From Streptomyces sp. NBC_01471 (GTDB lineage Bacteria; Actinomycetota; Actinomycetes; Streptomycetales; Streptomycetaceae), in the NCBI RefSeq assembly GCF_041438865.1, contig NZ_CP109450.1:2273001-2337000 (forward strand): a stretch of DNA of 64,000 nucleotides. The letters run 5' to 3'. The first letter of the stretch is position 1, and each line of letters starts with the position of its first letter. The translations under genes and the position numbers were made by a program. Shown here one piece after another: positions 52,646 through 61,682 of the stretch. A model generated the notes under the pieces. That model was not told where the DNA came from. It searched no databases and was given only the letters and a program-made list of their open reading frames with translations.

Positions 52646-53851
52646 ATGGCCCCCGTTTTCGCCCACGGCCGACTGCGGCTCTACCTCCTCAAGCTGCTGG
52701 ACGAGGCACCGCGCCACGGCTACGAGGTGATCAGGATCCTGGAGGAGCGTTTCCAGGGGCTGTACGCGCCGAGCGCGGGCACCGTGTACCCGCGCCTCGC
52801 CAAACTGGAGGCGGAGGGACTCGTCACCCACGCCTCGGAGGGCGGCCGGAAGGTGTACTCGATCACCGAGGCCGGCCGCGCGGAGCTGGCGGACCGCACC
52901 GGTGAACTGGCCGACCTGGAAATGGAGATCCGCGAGTCGGTCTCCGAGCTCGCCGCGGAGATCCGGGCCGACGTCAGCGGCTCGGCGAACGACCTGCGGC
53001 GCGAGATCCGCCAGGCGGCGAAGGAGGCCCGCGACACCTCGGCAGGCGCGGCGGGCGGCGGCCGGAGGGCGGGTGCGGGCAGCGGTTCGGGTGCGGGGAG
53101 GCCGTTCCCCGGATTCCCGGACGCCTCCGAGTTCTTCGACGGGAACCGGACCGACAAGGAGGGCTGGCGCCAGGCCAAGGAGGACTTCAAGCGCGCCAAG
53201 CAGGAGTGGAAGGAACAGGCCAGGCGGGCGAAGGACGAGTCGCGCCGCGCCCACGAGGATGCCCAGCAGGCTCGCCGCCAGGCCCGGGAGGCCCAGGAGC
53301 ACGCCCGCGAGCAGCTGCAGCGGGTCGCCGAGCAGGTTCAGGACCACTTCGCACGCGGCGACTGGCCGGCCGGGGTCCGCGAGGGTCTCGCCGAATTCAC
53401 CCGGGAGCTGGGCCGCTTCGGGCGGCCGGCGGAGCCGGGGGCGGGCTCGGCGGCGGGGGCGGGAACCCGTACGGGCACGGACACCGGTACGGCCACGGGC
53501 ACGGACGACACGGCGGGCACGGCCACCGGTACGGGCACAGGCGCCGGCACGGACACCGCCGCCGCCACGGCCCCGGGAGCACCCGTCGGCCTGGACAAGG
53601 AGGGCCCGGGCAGCGAGGCGGACCCGGGCGAGGCGGACGGCCGCCCGGCGCCCGAGCCGGAGTGGGCGCACGAGGAGCCGTCCGGCAACCCGGCCCGCGA
53701 CCTGGACCGGCTGCTCGACCGCTTCCGGGACGACATCCGGGACGCGGCACGCGATCACGGGGTCACGGACAGCCAGCTCCGGGACGCCAGGCGGCATCTG
53801 TCGGCGGCGGCAGCCCACATCGGCGCCGCACTGCGCAACTCCGCGGCGTAG
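52646..53851 (+). CDS. PadR-family regulator with long C-terminal extension
   Basis: 401 residues, against 110-200 for usual PadR proteins. Winged helix: LRLYLLKLLDEAPRHGYEVI, SAGTVYPRLAKLEAEGLVTH and YSITEAGRAELADRTGELAD. Then coiled-coil regions (EWKEQARRAKDESRRAHEDA and on), a low-complexity Gly/Thr/Asp stretch at about residues 270-310, and a conserved-looking helical end (NPARDLDRLLDRFRDDIRDA, RRHLSAAAAHIGAALRN). It starts one base after the DUF4097 stop. The extension may link repression to a protein or lipid signal. Confidence 0.88.
   Translation: MAPVFAHGRLRLYLLKLLDEAPRHGYEVIRILEERFQGLYAPSAGTVYPRLAKLEAEGLVTHASEGGRKVYSITEAGRAELADRTGELADLEMEIRESVSELAAEIRADVSGSANDLRREIRQAAKEARDTSAGAAGGGRRAGAGSGSGAGRPFPGFPDASEFFDGNRTDKEGWRQAKEDFKRAKQEWKEQARRAKDESRRAHEDAQQARRQAREAQEHAREQLQRVAEQVQDHFARGDWPAGVREGLAEFTRELGRFGRPAEPGAGSAAGAGTRTGTDTGTATGTDDTAGTATGTGTGAGTDTAAATAPGAPVGLDKEGPGSEADPGEADGRPAPEPEWAHEEPSGNPARDLDRLLDRFRDDIRDAARDHGVTDSQLRDARRHLSAAAAHIGAALRNSAA
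53455..53580 (+). repeat. GC-rich 6/12-base tandem repeats inside padR
   Basis: Units like GGCACGGACACC and GGTACGGCCACG repeat in frame and encode Gly-Thr-Asp/Ala-Thr. They probably vary in length between strains by slippage. Confidence 0.6.
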
Positions 53852-53867
53852 GAGACAGGTTGAAGGG

Positions 53868-53909
53868 CCGCGCCCGCTCCCCCGGCCACCACCGGAGGGG
53901 CGGGCGCGG
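53868..53909. terminator. Terminator between padR and Clp-N gene
   Basis: CCGCGCCCGC (53868-53877) pairs perfectly with GCGGGCGCGG (53900-53909), with an inner CCGG/CCGG pair; it lies between converging genes. Confidence 0.8.
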
Positions 53910-53914
53910 TTCCG

Positions 53915-54487
53915 TCACACCGCGGCCGGCAGGCCGTCGCCCTGCTGCCCGCCCCCACGCAGCACGCGTTCCACGTCCTCGTACGACACCCCGCACGCCG
54001 CCAGGGCGTCCGCGGCCACCCCGCCGCGCTCGATGAGGGCCAGCAGCAGGTGTTCGTCACCGAGATGCCGCTCCCGGTGGGTCACGGCGGTCCGCAGGGC
54101 GATCCGCAGCGTCTCCTTCGCGCCGGGCGTGAACGAGCGCCGGAGCGCCCTGACCGGGCCACCGCCCGCCGCCAGCGCGCCATGGCCGTGCTCCTCCTCG
54201 ATCCGGCCGACGATCGCGTCGACGTCGATACCGAGACCCGCCAGCGCCTCCGTGTCGGCCTGCGACATCCCGCCCCGGCGCCGGGCGTCCGCCAGCGCCC
54301 CGGCCACCTGCTCGCGCAGACCGGCGGTACCGAGCGACGCGAACACGGAGGACACCGTCCTGCCGCGCGCGTCGAGCAGCGCCATCAGCAGATGCTCCTC
54401 GGTGATCCGGGGCTCGCCCGCACGCGCGGCGTATCCGACCGCACCGCTGACGACGTCCCTGGCTCCCTGGGTGAAGCGTTCGAACAT
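53915..54487 (-). CDS. Clp N-domain protein without ATPase
   Basis: 190 residues from the ATG at 54487. Two Clp-N repeats: FTQGARDVVSGAVGYAARAG, then ITEEHLLMALLDARGRTVSS; and SFTPGAKETLRIALRTAVTH, then HLGDEHLLLALIERGGVAAD. There is no AAA+ part, so it is not a ClpC chaperone. It may bind damaged proteins or act as an adaptor. Its start overlaps the stop of the small HTH gene by one base (TGATG), so the two are coupled. Confidence 0.88.
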   Translation of the reverse strand: MFERFTQGARDVVSGAVGYAARAGEPRITEEHLLMALLDARGRTVSSVFASLGTAGLREQVAGALADARRRGGMSQADTEALAGLGIDVDAIVGRIEEEHGHGALAAGGGPVRALRRSFTPGAKETLRIALRTAVTHRERHLGDEHLLLALIERGGVAADALAACGVSYEDVERVLRGGGQQGDGLPAAV

Positions 54488-54696
54488 CACTGCCTCCCGT
54501 GCTTCTTGTGGACCGCCTGTCTGCTGACCCCGAGCTCCGCGGCGATGTCCTGCCACGACCAGCCCTGGTTGCGGGCGCTGCGCACCTGTACGGATTCGAG
54601 CCGTTCGAGCAGCCGCCGCAGCGCGGCCACCGCCCGCAACCCGACTCGCGGGTCACTGTCGCTCGCCCGGGCGGCGAGTTCCGTTGCCTCGGTCAT
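54487..54696 (-). CDS. Small HTH regulator
   Basis: 69 residues. VGLRAVAALRRLLERLESVQ followed by the helix-turn-helix QGWSWQDIAAELGVSRQAVH. It is the first gene of a two-gene unit with the Clp-N protein. Two copies of TGTCAA-N6-TTGACA lie directly upstream of its ATG and are its probable operator. It probably represses its own operon and senses protein stress through the partner. Confidence 0.88.
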   Translation of the reverse strand: MTEATELAARASDSDPRVGLRAVAALRRLLERLESVQVRSARNQGWSWQDIAAELGVSRQAVHKKHGRQ

Positions 54697-54698
54697 GG

Positions 54699-54744
54699 TG
54701 TCAATTTATGTTGACACCGCATTCACTGTCAACCTTCATTGACA
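54699..54744 (-). promoter_or_regulatory. Double operator TGTCAA-N6-TTGACA
   Basis: Perfect copies lie at 54699-54716 and 54727-54744, 28 bases apart, so both face the same side in two and a half helix turns or so. TTGACA on the minus strand (54727-54732) can serve as the -35. The first copy ends 3 bases before the ATG of the HTH gene. Confidence 0.8.
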
Positions 54745-55090
54745 AGTGCGGAGAAGGGCCGCGCGGAAACGCACAGCGCCCAGGGGTGAACGGGGCTGCG
54801 GCGCCGCCGTGATCGACCGCCCCGGCGGAGCCCCGGTCCCCGGCAGCCCCGGTGCCGGCCGGCACCGCGGCCGGCCCTCCCCGGAACACGACCTCGCGCC
54901 GGACATCCGGATCCACGCCCGTACCGAACACACCCTGCTCCTGCGGCAGAAGAAGTCCGTGCACGTCGAAGCGCCCTCCCGCTTCCCGCTGTTCGGGGAG
55001 GAGAGGGCGCTGCTTCTGGACACCGGTGCTTCGGAGGGCGGAACGGGCGGCCCCCAGGGCGAGTTCACCGTGGTCACCGGCCGGCCGGTG
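54745..55090. other. Intergenic region, possible terminator, no gene seen
   Basis: 346 bases between the operator and the oxidoreductase stop. A 9-bp stem AGCGCCCTC/GAGGGCGCT (54970-54978 with 55003-55011) may end the oxidoreductase message. Reading frames here have poor codon use. Confidence 0.5.
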
Positions 55091-56056
55091 TCAGGACCCG
55101 GTCAGCACGATCTTGCCGAAGAGTTCGCCCGACGCCATCTTCTCGAAGCCCTCGCGGGCCCGGTCGAGCGGCAGCACCTCGTCGATGACCGGCCGCACCC
55201 CGGTGGCCGCGCAGAACGAGAGCAGGTCCTCCAGCTCGTCCTTGGATCCCATCGTCGAGCCGACGACCTTCAGTTCCAGGAAGAAGATCCGGGTCAGCTC
55301 GGCCGACACCGGGTCCGGTCCGCTGGTGGCGCCCGAGATCACCAGGGTCCCGCCCGGCTTGAGCGACTTGACGGAGTGCGACCAGGTGGCGGCCCCCACG
55401 GTCTCGATGACGGCATCCACCCGCCGGGGCAGCCGCGCACCCGGCTCGAAGGCCTCCTCCGCGCCGAGCCGGACGGCCCGTTCGCGCTTGGCCTCGTCCC
55501 GGCTGGTGGCGTACACCCGCAGACCCGCCGCCTTCCCCAGCACGATGGCGGCCGTCGCCACACCGCCGCCGGCACCCTGGACGAGTACGGAGTCGCCGGG
55601 CCGCACACCGGCGTTGGTGAAGAGCATGCGGTAGGCCGTCAGCCAGGCGGTGGGCAGACAGGCGGCCTGCTCGAAGCTCAGCTCCTCCGGCTTGCGGAGT
55701 ACGTTCCACTCGGGGACGGTGACCCGCTCGGCGAACGTGCCCTGATACTTCTCCGTCAGGATGGAACGCCCCTCCTTCGGCCCGACCCCGTACCCGCTCT
55801 GCCCGATGACGGAGTGCAGGACGACCTCGTTGCCGTCCTGGTCGACCCCGGCGGCGTCGCAGCCGAGGATCATCGGCAGCTTGTCGGCGGCGAGCCCCAC
55901 ACCGCGCAGCGACCAGAGGTCGTGATGGTTGAGGGAGGCGGCTCTGACGTCGACCGTCGTCCAGCCGGGCCGGGCCTCGGGGGCCGGACGCTCCCCCAGC
56001 TCAAGGCCGTTGAGAGGGTGGTCGCGGTCGATGCGGGCTGCGTAGGCGGCGAACAT
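55091..56056 (-). CDS. Zinc-free MDR/quinone-oxidoreductase-like protein
   Basis: 321 residues from the ATG at 56056. MDR fold: VDVRAASLNHHDLWSLRGVG and MILGCDAAGVDQDGNEVVLH at the start, nucleotide motif VLVQGAGGGVATAAIVLGKA, and SLKPGGTLVISGATSGPDPV further on. The structural-zinc Cys set is missing, as in quinone oxidoreductases. It probably reduces an enone or quinone with NADPH. It is a single gene, on the same strand as the malic enzyme upstream with 193 bases between. Confidence 0.88.
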   Translation of the reverse strand: MFAAYAARIDRDHPLNGLELGERPAPEARPGWTTVDVRAASLNHHDLWSLRGVGLAADKLPMILGCDAAGVDQDGNEVVLHSVIGQSGYGVGPKEGRSILTEKYQGTFAERVTVPEWNVLRKPEELSFEQAACLPTAWLTAYRMLFTNAGVRPGDSVLVQGAGGGVATAAIVLGKAAGLRVYATSRDEAKRERAVRLGAEEAFEPGARLPRRVDAVIETVGAATWSHSVKSLKPGGTLVISGATSGPDPVSAELTRIFFLELKVVGSTMGSKDELEDLLSFCAATGVRPVIDEVLPLDRAREGFEKMASGELFGKIVLTGS

Positions 56057-56249
56057 GCCCCGACGATAGGCGGGGCCGGGTCCGTACGGAACCGGCCACG
56101 CGTGTGACGCTGCCTGCACTGGGCGGGTGCGGGGCCGGGGCGACGTGCCGGAACGGGCCGTCGGGCCGGGCTGTGGGGACCGGACACCGGGGCGAGGTCG
56201 GGGGGCCCGCGCATCGCACGGGCCCCCCGACCTCACTCCCCGGAAGGCC

Positions 56250-57464
56250 TCAGCGCCGGGCCACACCCTCCGCGCGCGCCGCGGCCGCCACCGCAGCGGT
56301 GACCGCCGGGGCGACCCGCTCGTCGAACGGCGACGGAATCACACAGTCCGCGCTCAGTTCACCGGCCACCACGGCCGCCAGCGCCTCCGCGGCGGCGAGC
56401 TTCATGCCCTCCGTGATCCGCGAGGCCCGCACCTGGAGCGCCCCGGCGAAGATCCCCGGGAACGCCAGCACGTTGTTGATCTGGTTCGGGAAGTCGCTGC
56501 GCCCGGTGGCGACGACGGCCGCGTACTTGGCGGCGATCGTGGGATGGATCTCCGGGTTCGGGTTGGCCATCGCGAAGATGAACGAACCCTCGGCCATCGA
56601 GGCGACCGCGGGCTCGGGGACCGTACCGCCGGAAACCCCGATGAAGACGTCCGCACCGGACATCGCGGTCTCCAGCGAGCCGGTCAGACCCGCCTTGTTG
56701 GTGAAGCCCGCGAGCTCCCGCTTGATGTCGGTGAGGTCCTCGCGGTCCGCCGAGACGATGCCCTTGCGGTCGCACACCGCGACATCGCCGATTCCGGCCT
56801 CGACGAGGATCTTCGCGATGGCGACACCCGCCGCGCCGGCACCCGAGATGACCGCGCGCAGCTGTCCCAGCGAGCGCCCGGTCAGGATGGCCGCGTTCCG
56901 CAGGGCGGCCAGGGTCACGACGGCGGTGCCGTGCTGGTCGTCGTGGAAGACCGGGATGTCCAGCTGCTCCTGGAGCCTGCGCTCGATCTCGAAGCAGCGC
57001 GGCGCGGAGATGTCCTCCAGGTTCACACCGCCGAAGGACGGAGCGAGCCGCACGACGGTGTCGATGATCTCGTCCGTGTCAGTGGTCGCCAGCGCGATCG
57101 GCACGGCGTCGACGCCGCCGAACTGCTTGAAGAGGATGGCTTTGCCCTCCATCACCGGAAGGGACGCCTCCGGACCGATGTCACCCAGCCCCAGCACCGC
57201 CGTACCGTCCGTCACGACGGCCACGACCTGCGACTTCCAGGTGTAGTCGTGGACAAGCTCCGGCTTCTCGGCGATGGCGCTGCACACCTTGGCCACACCG
57301 GGCGTGTACGCGAGGGACAGGTCGTCCCGGTCGCGCACCGGCACCGTGGCCTGGACGGCCATCTTGCCGCCGCGATGCAGGGCGAACACCGGGTCGAAGG
57401 TGTCCTGGTCCTGCGAGGAAGTGCTCAAACTTTCGCTGCGAGGATTGACGATCTCCGCTGCCAT
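56250..57464 (-). CDS. Malic enzyme
   Basis: 404 residues, the short bacterial type without the phosphotransacetylase domain. LSLAYTPGVAKVCSAIAEKP (Tyr of the active site), AILFKQFGGVDAVPIALAT (Lys), VNLEDISAPRCFEIERRL, IPVFHDDQHGTAVVTLAALR (metal Asp), nucleotide motif AVISGAGAAGVAIAKILVEA and AMANPNPEIHPTIAAKYAAV. It turns malate into pyruvate, CO2 and NAD(P)H. NAD or NADP preference cannot be decided by eye. S. coelicolor has both kinds; the NADP one lies at this place in my memory of that genome. Confidence 0.95.
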   Translation of the reverse strand: MAAEIVNPRSESLSTSSQDQDTFDPVFALHRGGKMAVQATVPVRDRDDLSLAYTPGVAKVCSAIAEKPELVHDYTWKSQVVAVVTDGTAVLGLGDIGPEASLPVMEGKAILFKQFGGVDAVPIALATTDTDEIIDTVVRLAPSFGGVNLEDISAPRCFEIERRLQEQLDIPVFHDDQHGTAVVTLAALRNAAILTGRSLGQLRAVISGAGAAGVAIAKILVEAGIGDVAVCDRKGIVSADREDLTDIKRELAGFTNKAGLTGSLETAMSGADVFIGVSGGTVPEPAVASMAEGSFIFAMANPNPEIHPTIAAKYAAVVATGRSDFPNQINNVLAFPGIFAGALQVRASRITEGMKLAAAEALAAVVAGELSADCVIPSPFDERVAPAVTAAVAAAARAEGVARR

Positions 57465-58022
57465 TGGTTGTTACCCCTTAAGTCTTCATCAGTTGAGGGT
57501 GGCCACTCCTGGTTGAGGAGGGGTGGGCGGGCACCGCGTATGTGCCCCGTCGGCGGGTTGGCCCGCCGGCGGGGGGAGGTACGTACGCGCGGGCGCGCCG
57601 CACACGCGCCCTGAGCCCCGGATGAGGGGTGTAACCGTCTGTTCTACCGGATGGACCGCACATCGGACGAGTCCATATCGAGTCCGTACCGACGCGGTGA
57701 GATGACTCATAGCGGGATATCCGGGCAGGTCGGCCCGGCTTCGCGGATCAAGTCCATCCTTCGAGACGCGCCCCGGAACGGTGCGGGGCGGACCGGAGAT
57801 CCTCCGGCGGAACGCGCGTTTACCAGCAGATGGTCCGGTCGTGCCGTACCGGCCAAGTGGAGAACGGGGGTGACCCGTTACCCGATTTTGACATGACCAG
57901 CGACCTGATTGGACCAGTACGGCTGGCAAGATGCCGTCATCCACACATGGTCGTGGCACCGGAACACCGTGTGCCGCGGCTCCAGCATTCAGCTGTCTCT
58001 GATCCGCCGGAGGACCACCACC
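57465..58022. other. Divergent promoter region, no gene seen
   Basis: 558 bases between the malic enzyme and the ABC transporter. A 7-bp hairpin CGGCGGG/CCCGCCG lies at 57551-57568 in the leader of the malic-enzyme message, and a TTGACA (57888-57893) may be the -35 of the transporter promoter. No convincing reading frame or riboswitch was recognised. Confidence 0.5.
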
Positions 58023-58973
58023 ATGACCGCACGCTCCACTCGCCGCACGGCCGCAATGACGTCCCGGACAGCCGCGGTCGGCGCGATCGCGGTCGCCGGC
58101 GCACTGCTGCTGACCGCCTGCGGCGACCAGACCAAGAACGACGGACCCAAGGGCGACGGCGCGGGTACCGCCGCGCCGCTCGCACACCTGCTGCCGCAGG
58201 CGATCCGGGCCCAGGGCACCGTCAAGGTCGGCTCCGACATCGCGTACGCGCCCGTCGAGTTCAAGGACAGCTCCGGCAAGGTGGCCGGGATCGACCCCGA
58301 CCTGGGCGCGGCGCTCGGCAAGCAGCTCGGTGTGACGTTCCAGTTCGAGAACGGCACGTTCGACACCCTGGTCACCGGTCTGCGCGCCAAGCGCTACGAC
58401 ATCGCGATGTCCGCGATGACCGACACCAAGGACCGGCAGAACGGTGTGGAGAACGGCAAGAAGGTCGGTGAGGGCGTCGACTTCGTCGACTACTACTCGG
58501 CCGGTGTCTCGATCTACACGCGGAAGGGCAAGGACGAGGGCATCAAGACCTGGTCGGACCTCTGCGGCAAGACGATCGTCATGGAGCGCGGCACGGTCTC
58601 CCACGACCTCGCCAAGGCGCAGGCGAAGAAGTGTCCGGCCGGCAAGAAGCTGACCATCCAGCCCTTCGACGACGACCAGCAGGCCCAGACCCGGCTGCGC
58701 TCGGGCGGCGCCGACGCCGGTTCCGCCGACTCCCCCATCGCCGCGTACGCGGTGAAGACCTCGGGCGGCGGCAAGGACTTCCAGATCGTCGGCCCGACGG
58801 TCCAGGCGGCCCCGTACGGCATCGCGGTCGCCAAGGGCAACGACCAGCTCACCAAGGCCATCCAGCAGGCGATGGACGCCATCATCAAGAACGGCACGTA
58901 CGACAAGATCCTGGCCAAGTGGGGCGCCGAACAGGGCGCTGTCCACACGGCCAAGCTCAACGGCGGATCCTGA
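58023..58973 (+). CDS. Amino-acid ABC transporter substrate-binding lipoprotein
   Basis: 316 residues from the ATG at 58023 with GGAGGA upstream. Lipoprotein signal with lipobox LTAC (VAGALLLTACGDQTKND). SBP_bac_3 domain: TVKVGSDIAYAPVEFKDSSG, IDPDLGAALGKQLGVTFQFE, TGLRAKRYDIAMSAMTDTKD and YGIAVAKGNDQLTKAIQQAM. It is the first gene of a three-gene operon (binding protein, permease, ATPase) for a polar amino acid such as glutamate or glutamine. The exact substrate cannot be told. Confidence 0.93.
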   Translation: MTARSTRRTAAMTSRTAAVGAIAVAGALLLTACGDQTKNDGPKGDGAGTAAPLAHLLPQAIRAQGTVKVGSDIAYAPVEFKDSSGKVAGIDPDLGAALGKQLGVTFQFENGTFDTLVTGLRAKRYDIAMSAMTDTKDRQNGVENGKKVGEGVDFVDYYSAGVSIYTRKGKDEGIKTWSDLCGKTIVMERGTVSHDLAKAQAKKCPAGKKLTIQPFDDDQQAQTRLRSGGADAGSADSPIAAYAVKTSGGGKDFQIVGPTVQAAPYGIAVAKGNDQLTKAIQQAMDAIIKNGTYDKILAKWGAEQGAVHTAKLNGGS

Positions 58974-59002
58974 CCGGACGCCGGCGCTGAGAGGTATCAC
59001 CT

Positions 59003-59938
59003 ATGACTGCTGACATGGAAAAGGTGGGCGCGGTCGACGCGCCGCCCACCGGACCGCAGACCATCAGGGCCATTCCGGTCCGGCACTACGGGCGGTATGT
59101 CGCCGCGGTCGTGGCCGTGGCACTGCTGGCCTCGATCGTCTACGCGTTCTCCCAGGGCAAGATCAACTGGGGCGCGATCCCGGACTACTTCTTCGACCAC
59201 CGGATCATCCACGGTGTGGGCCAGACGCTGCTGCTCACCGTGCTCTCCATGGTGATCGGCATCGTCGGGGGCATCGTCCTCGCGGTGATGCGGCTGTCCA
59301 AGAACCCGGTGACCGCGTCGATCTCGTGGTTCTACATCTGGTTCTTCCGGGGCACCCCGGTCCTCGTCCAGCTGATGGTCTGGTTCAACCTGGGCCTGGT
59401 CTTCCAGTACATCAACCTCGGTCCGATCTACAAGGACTACTGGTCCAGCTTCATGACGCCGCTGCTGACGGCGCTGCTCGGGCTCGGCCTGAACGAGGCC
59501 GCGTACATGGCGGAGATCTGCCGGGCAGGCCTGCTCGCGGTCGACGAGGGCCAGACCGAGGCGGCGCACGCGCTCGGCATGAGCCACGCGAAGACGCTGC
59601 GGCGGATCGTGGTCCCGCAGGCGATGCGGGTCATCGTGCCGCCGACCGGCAACGAGGTCATCAACATGCTGAAGACCACCTCACTGGTGGCCGCGGTGCA
59701 GTTCTACGAGCTGCTGCGGACGGCCCAGGACATCGGGCAGACGTCCGGGGCCGCGGTGGAGATGCTGTTCCTGGCCGCCGCCTGGTACCTGGTGCTCACG
59801 ACCGTCTTCTCCATCGGCCAGTTCTATCTGGAGCGCTACTACGCGCGCGGCTCCAGCCGCAGCCTGCCGCTGACCCCGCTCCAGCGGATCAAGGCGAACC
59901 TGGCTTCCTTCAGCAACCGCTCGGGGGTGTCCGCATGA
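59003..59938 (+). CDS. Amino-acid ABC transporter permease
   Basis: 311 residues. Polar amino-acid (HisM/GlnP) type with a membrane start ([20 protein letters not shown]), [40 protein letters not shown] and the EAA loop [20 protein letters not shown] that docks the ATPase. It lies 29 bases after the binding-protein gene, and its stop overlaps the ATPase start. A single permease gene means a homodimeric channel. Confidence 0.95.
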   Translation: MTADMEKVGAVDAPPTGPQTIRAIPVRHYGRYVAAVVAVALLASIVYAFSQGKINWGAIPDYFFDHRIIHGVGQTLLLTVLSMVIGIVGGIVLAVMRLSKNPVTASISWFYIWFFRGTPVLVQLMVWFNLGLVFQYINLGPIYKDYWSSFMTPLLTALLGLGLNEAAYMAEICRAGLLAVDEGQTEAAHALGMSHAKTLRRIVVPQAMRVIVPPTGNEVINMLKTTSLVAAVQFYELLRTAQDIGQTSGAAVEMLFLAAAWYLVLTTVFSIGQFYLERYYARGSSRSLPLTPLQRIKANLASFSNRSGVSA

Positions 59939-60696
59939 CGGCGATGGTGAAGGCCGAGGGCGTCCACAAGTCCTTCGGACCGACTCAGGTGCTCAAGGGG
60001 ATCGACCTGGAGGTGGCCCCGCGGGAGGTGTTCTGCCTCATCGGCCCGTCGGGCTCCGGCAAGTCGACGTTCCTGCGGTGCATCAACCACCTGGAGAAGG
60101 TCAACGCCGGACGGCTGTACGTCGACGGGGAGCTGGTCGGCTACCGCCAGAAGGGCGAGAAGCTCTACGAGCTCAAGGACAGCGAGGTCGCCCTCAAGCG
60201 CCGGGACATCGGCATGGTCTTCCAGCGCTTCAACCTCTTCCCGCACATGACGGCCATCGAGAACGTGATGGAGGCGCCGGTCCAGGTGCGCGGCGAGGCC
60301 AAGGCCGTCGCGCGGGCCCGCGCCGAACGGCTGCTGGACCGTGTCGGGCTCTCCGACAAGGCGGGCAGCTATCCGACGCAGCTCTCGGGCGGCCAGCAGC
60401 AGCGGGTGGCCATCGCCCGCGCGCTGGCGATGGAGCCGAAGCTGATGCTCTTCGACGAGCCGACGTCGGCGCTCGACCCGGAGCTGGTGGGTGACGTCCT
60501 GGACGTGATGCGGGGCCTCGCCGACGACGGCATGACCATGATCGTCGTGACCCACGAGATGGGCTTCGCCCGGGAGGTGGGCGACGCGCTGGTCTTCATG
60601 GACGACGGCGTGGTGGTCGAGTCGGGCCACCCCCGGGACGTCCTGACCGATCCGCAGCACGAGCGGACGAAGTCGTTCCTGTCGAAGGTGCTGTGA
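59935..60696 (+). CDS. Amino-acid ABC transporter ATP-binding protein
   Basis: 253 residues from the ATG at 59935 (ATGA overlap with the permease). Walker [21 protein letters not shown] (residues about 37-44), Q loop [20 protein letters not shown], signature [20 protein letters not shown], Walker [21 protein letters not shown], and the H loop [14 protein letters not shown]. It energises amino-acid uptake with the two preceding proteins. Confidence 0.97.
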   Translation: MTAMVKAEGVHKSFGPTQVLKGIDLEVAPREVFCLIGPSGSGKSTFLRCINHLEKVNAGRLYVDGELVGYRQKGEKLYELKDSEVALKRRDIGMVFQRFNLFPHMTAIENVMEAPVQVRGEAKAVARARAERLLDRVGLSDKAGSYPTQLSGGQQQRVAIARALAMEPKLMLFDEPTSALDPELVGDVLDVMRGLADDGMTMIVVTHEMGFAREVGDALVFMDDGVVVESGHPRDVLTDPQHERTKSFLSKVL

Positions 60697-60713
60697 GCGG
60701 TCGCACCAGGCGT

Positions 60714-60759
60714 ACGTGAAGGGGGGTACGGACCGAGATGGCCCGTACCCCCCTCACGT
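60714..60759. terminator. Terminator after the ABC operon
   Basis: Bases 60714-60731 pair with 60743-60759 (17 pairs, one bulged A): ACGTGA-GGGGGGTACGG against CCGTACCCCCC-TCACGT. It lies between converging genes. Confidence 0.88.
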
Positions 60760-60776
60760 GTCCCCGCTGCCGGGAC

Positions 60777-61547
60777 CTACTTCACGGCGAGCACCAGGGT
60801 GTCCGACGGCGAGGCCCAGACGCCCCGCGCCTCCGCGAAGCCGGCCGCCCGCAGGGCGTCCGCGTGCCACCGCACGGACGGCATGTCCCCGTCCGCGTGC
60901 TCCCCGTAGATCCGGTACCGCTCGGCGGTGGGTCCGGCGAGGACCGGGTCCTTGGCGGCGAGTGCCCACCAGTCCGCCCAGTCGAGGGCGCCCGCGGCCC
61001 TGGCCCGGTCCATGGCGGCGTGCCGGTGGGCCCGCTCGGCCGCGTTGATCCGCGGCGTCCCGTCGTCGATCATGTGGTCGGCGTTCATGAACACGCCGCC
61101 GTCCACGACGAGGGGGCCGATCTGTCCGTAGAGCGCGGCGAGCGGCTCGGCGTGCAGCCAGTGCAGCGCGGTCGCGGTGAGCACCGCGTCGTACTCCCGG
61201 TGCGGCAGCAGCCCGGTCCAGCCCGGGTCCTTGAGATCGGCGGTGACGAAGCCGACCCGCTCGTCACCGGCGAAGTAGCCCTCCGCGATGGCGAGCAGCG
61301 CCGGGTCGAGGTCCACGCCCGTGCTGGTGGCTCCGGGGAACCGCTTCAGCAGCCGATCCGTGATACTTCCCGTACCGCATGCGAGATCCAGCACCCGGGG
61401 CGCGGGGCCCACCAGCGCCTCGACCATGTCCAGCATGACCCGGAACCGCTCCTCGCGGTCGGGCATGTACCACTCCTGCTGGCGGTCCCAGCTCTCCTGC
61501 CAGGCCTGCCAGTCCGTACCCTCCACACCCTGCACCGAATCCGTCAC
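60777..61547 (-). CDS. Class I SAM-dependent methyltransferase
   Basis: 256 residues from the GTG at 61547, with GGAGGAA just before it (the frame extends to 61592). RVLDLACGTGSITDRLLKRF is motif I, TGVDLDPALLAIAEGYF follows, then YDAVLTATALHWLHAEPLAA (motif IV region) and VVDGGVFMNADHMID. It is a small-molecule methyltransferase of the trans-aconitate methyltransferase-like kind; the substrate is unknown. It is divergent from the CGNR gene. Confidence 0.88.
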   Translation of the reverse strand: MTDSVQGVEGTDWQAWQESWDRQQEWYMPDREERFRVMLDMVEALVGPAPRVLDLACGTGSITDRLLKRFPGATSTGVDLDPALLAIAEGYFAGDERVGFVTADLKDPGWTGLLPHREYDAVLTATALHWLHAEPLAALYGQIGPLVVDGGVFMNADHMIDDGTPRINAAERAHRHAAMDRARAAGALDWADWWALAAKDPVLAGPTAERYRIYGEHADGDMPSVRWHADALRAAGFAEARGVWASPSDTLVLAVK

Positions 61548-61682
61548 CGCTTCCTCCGTCTCCGCCGCCGTCCGTGCGCCGGGAACCCCCACAGCGCCGC
61601 ACTAGTAATACCCTCGAAGCGTAGACAGCCATTACGGCCGCCTGCGCCCGTCGACACTAGACCGCCTCCGTAAGGACTACAA

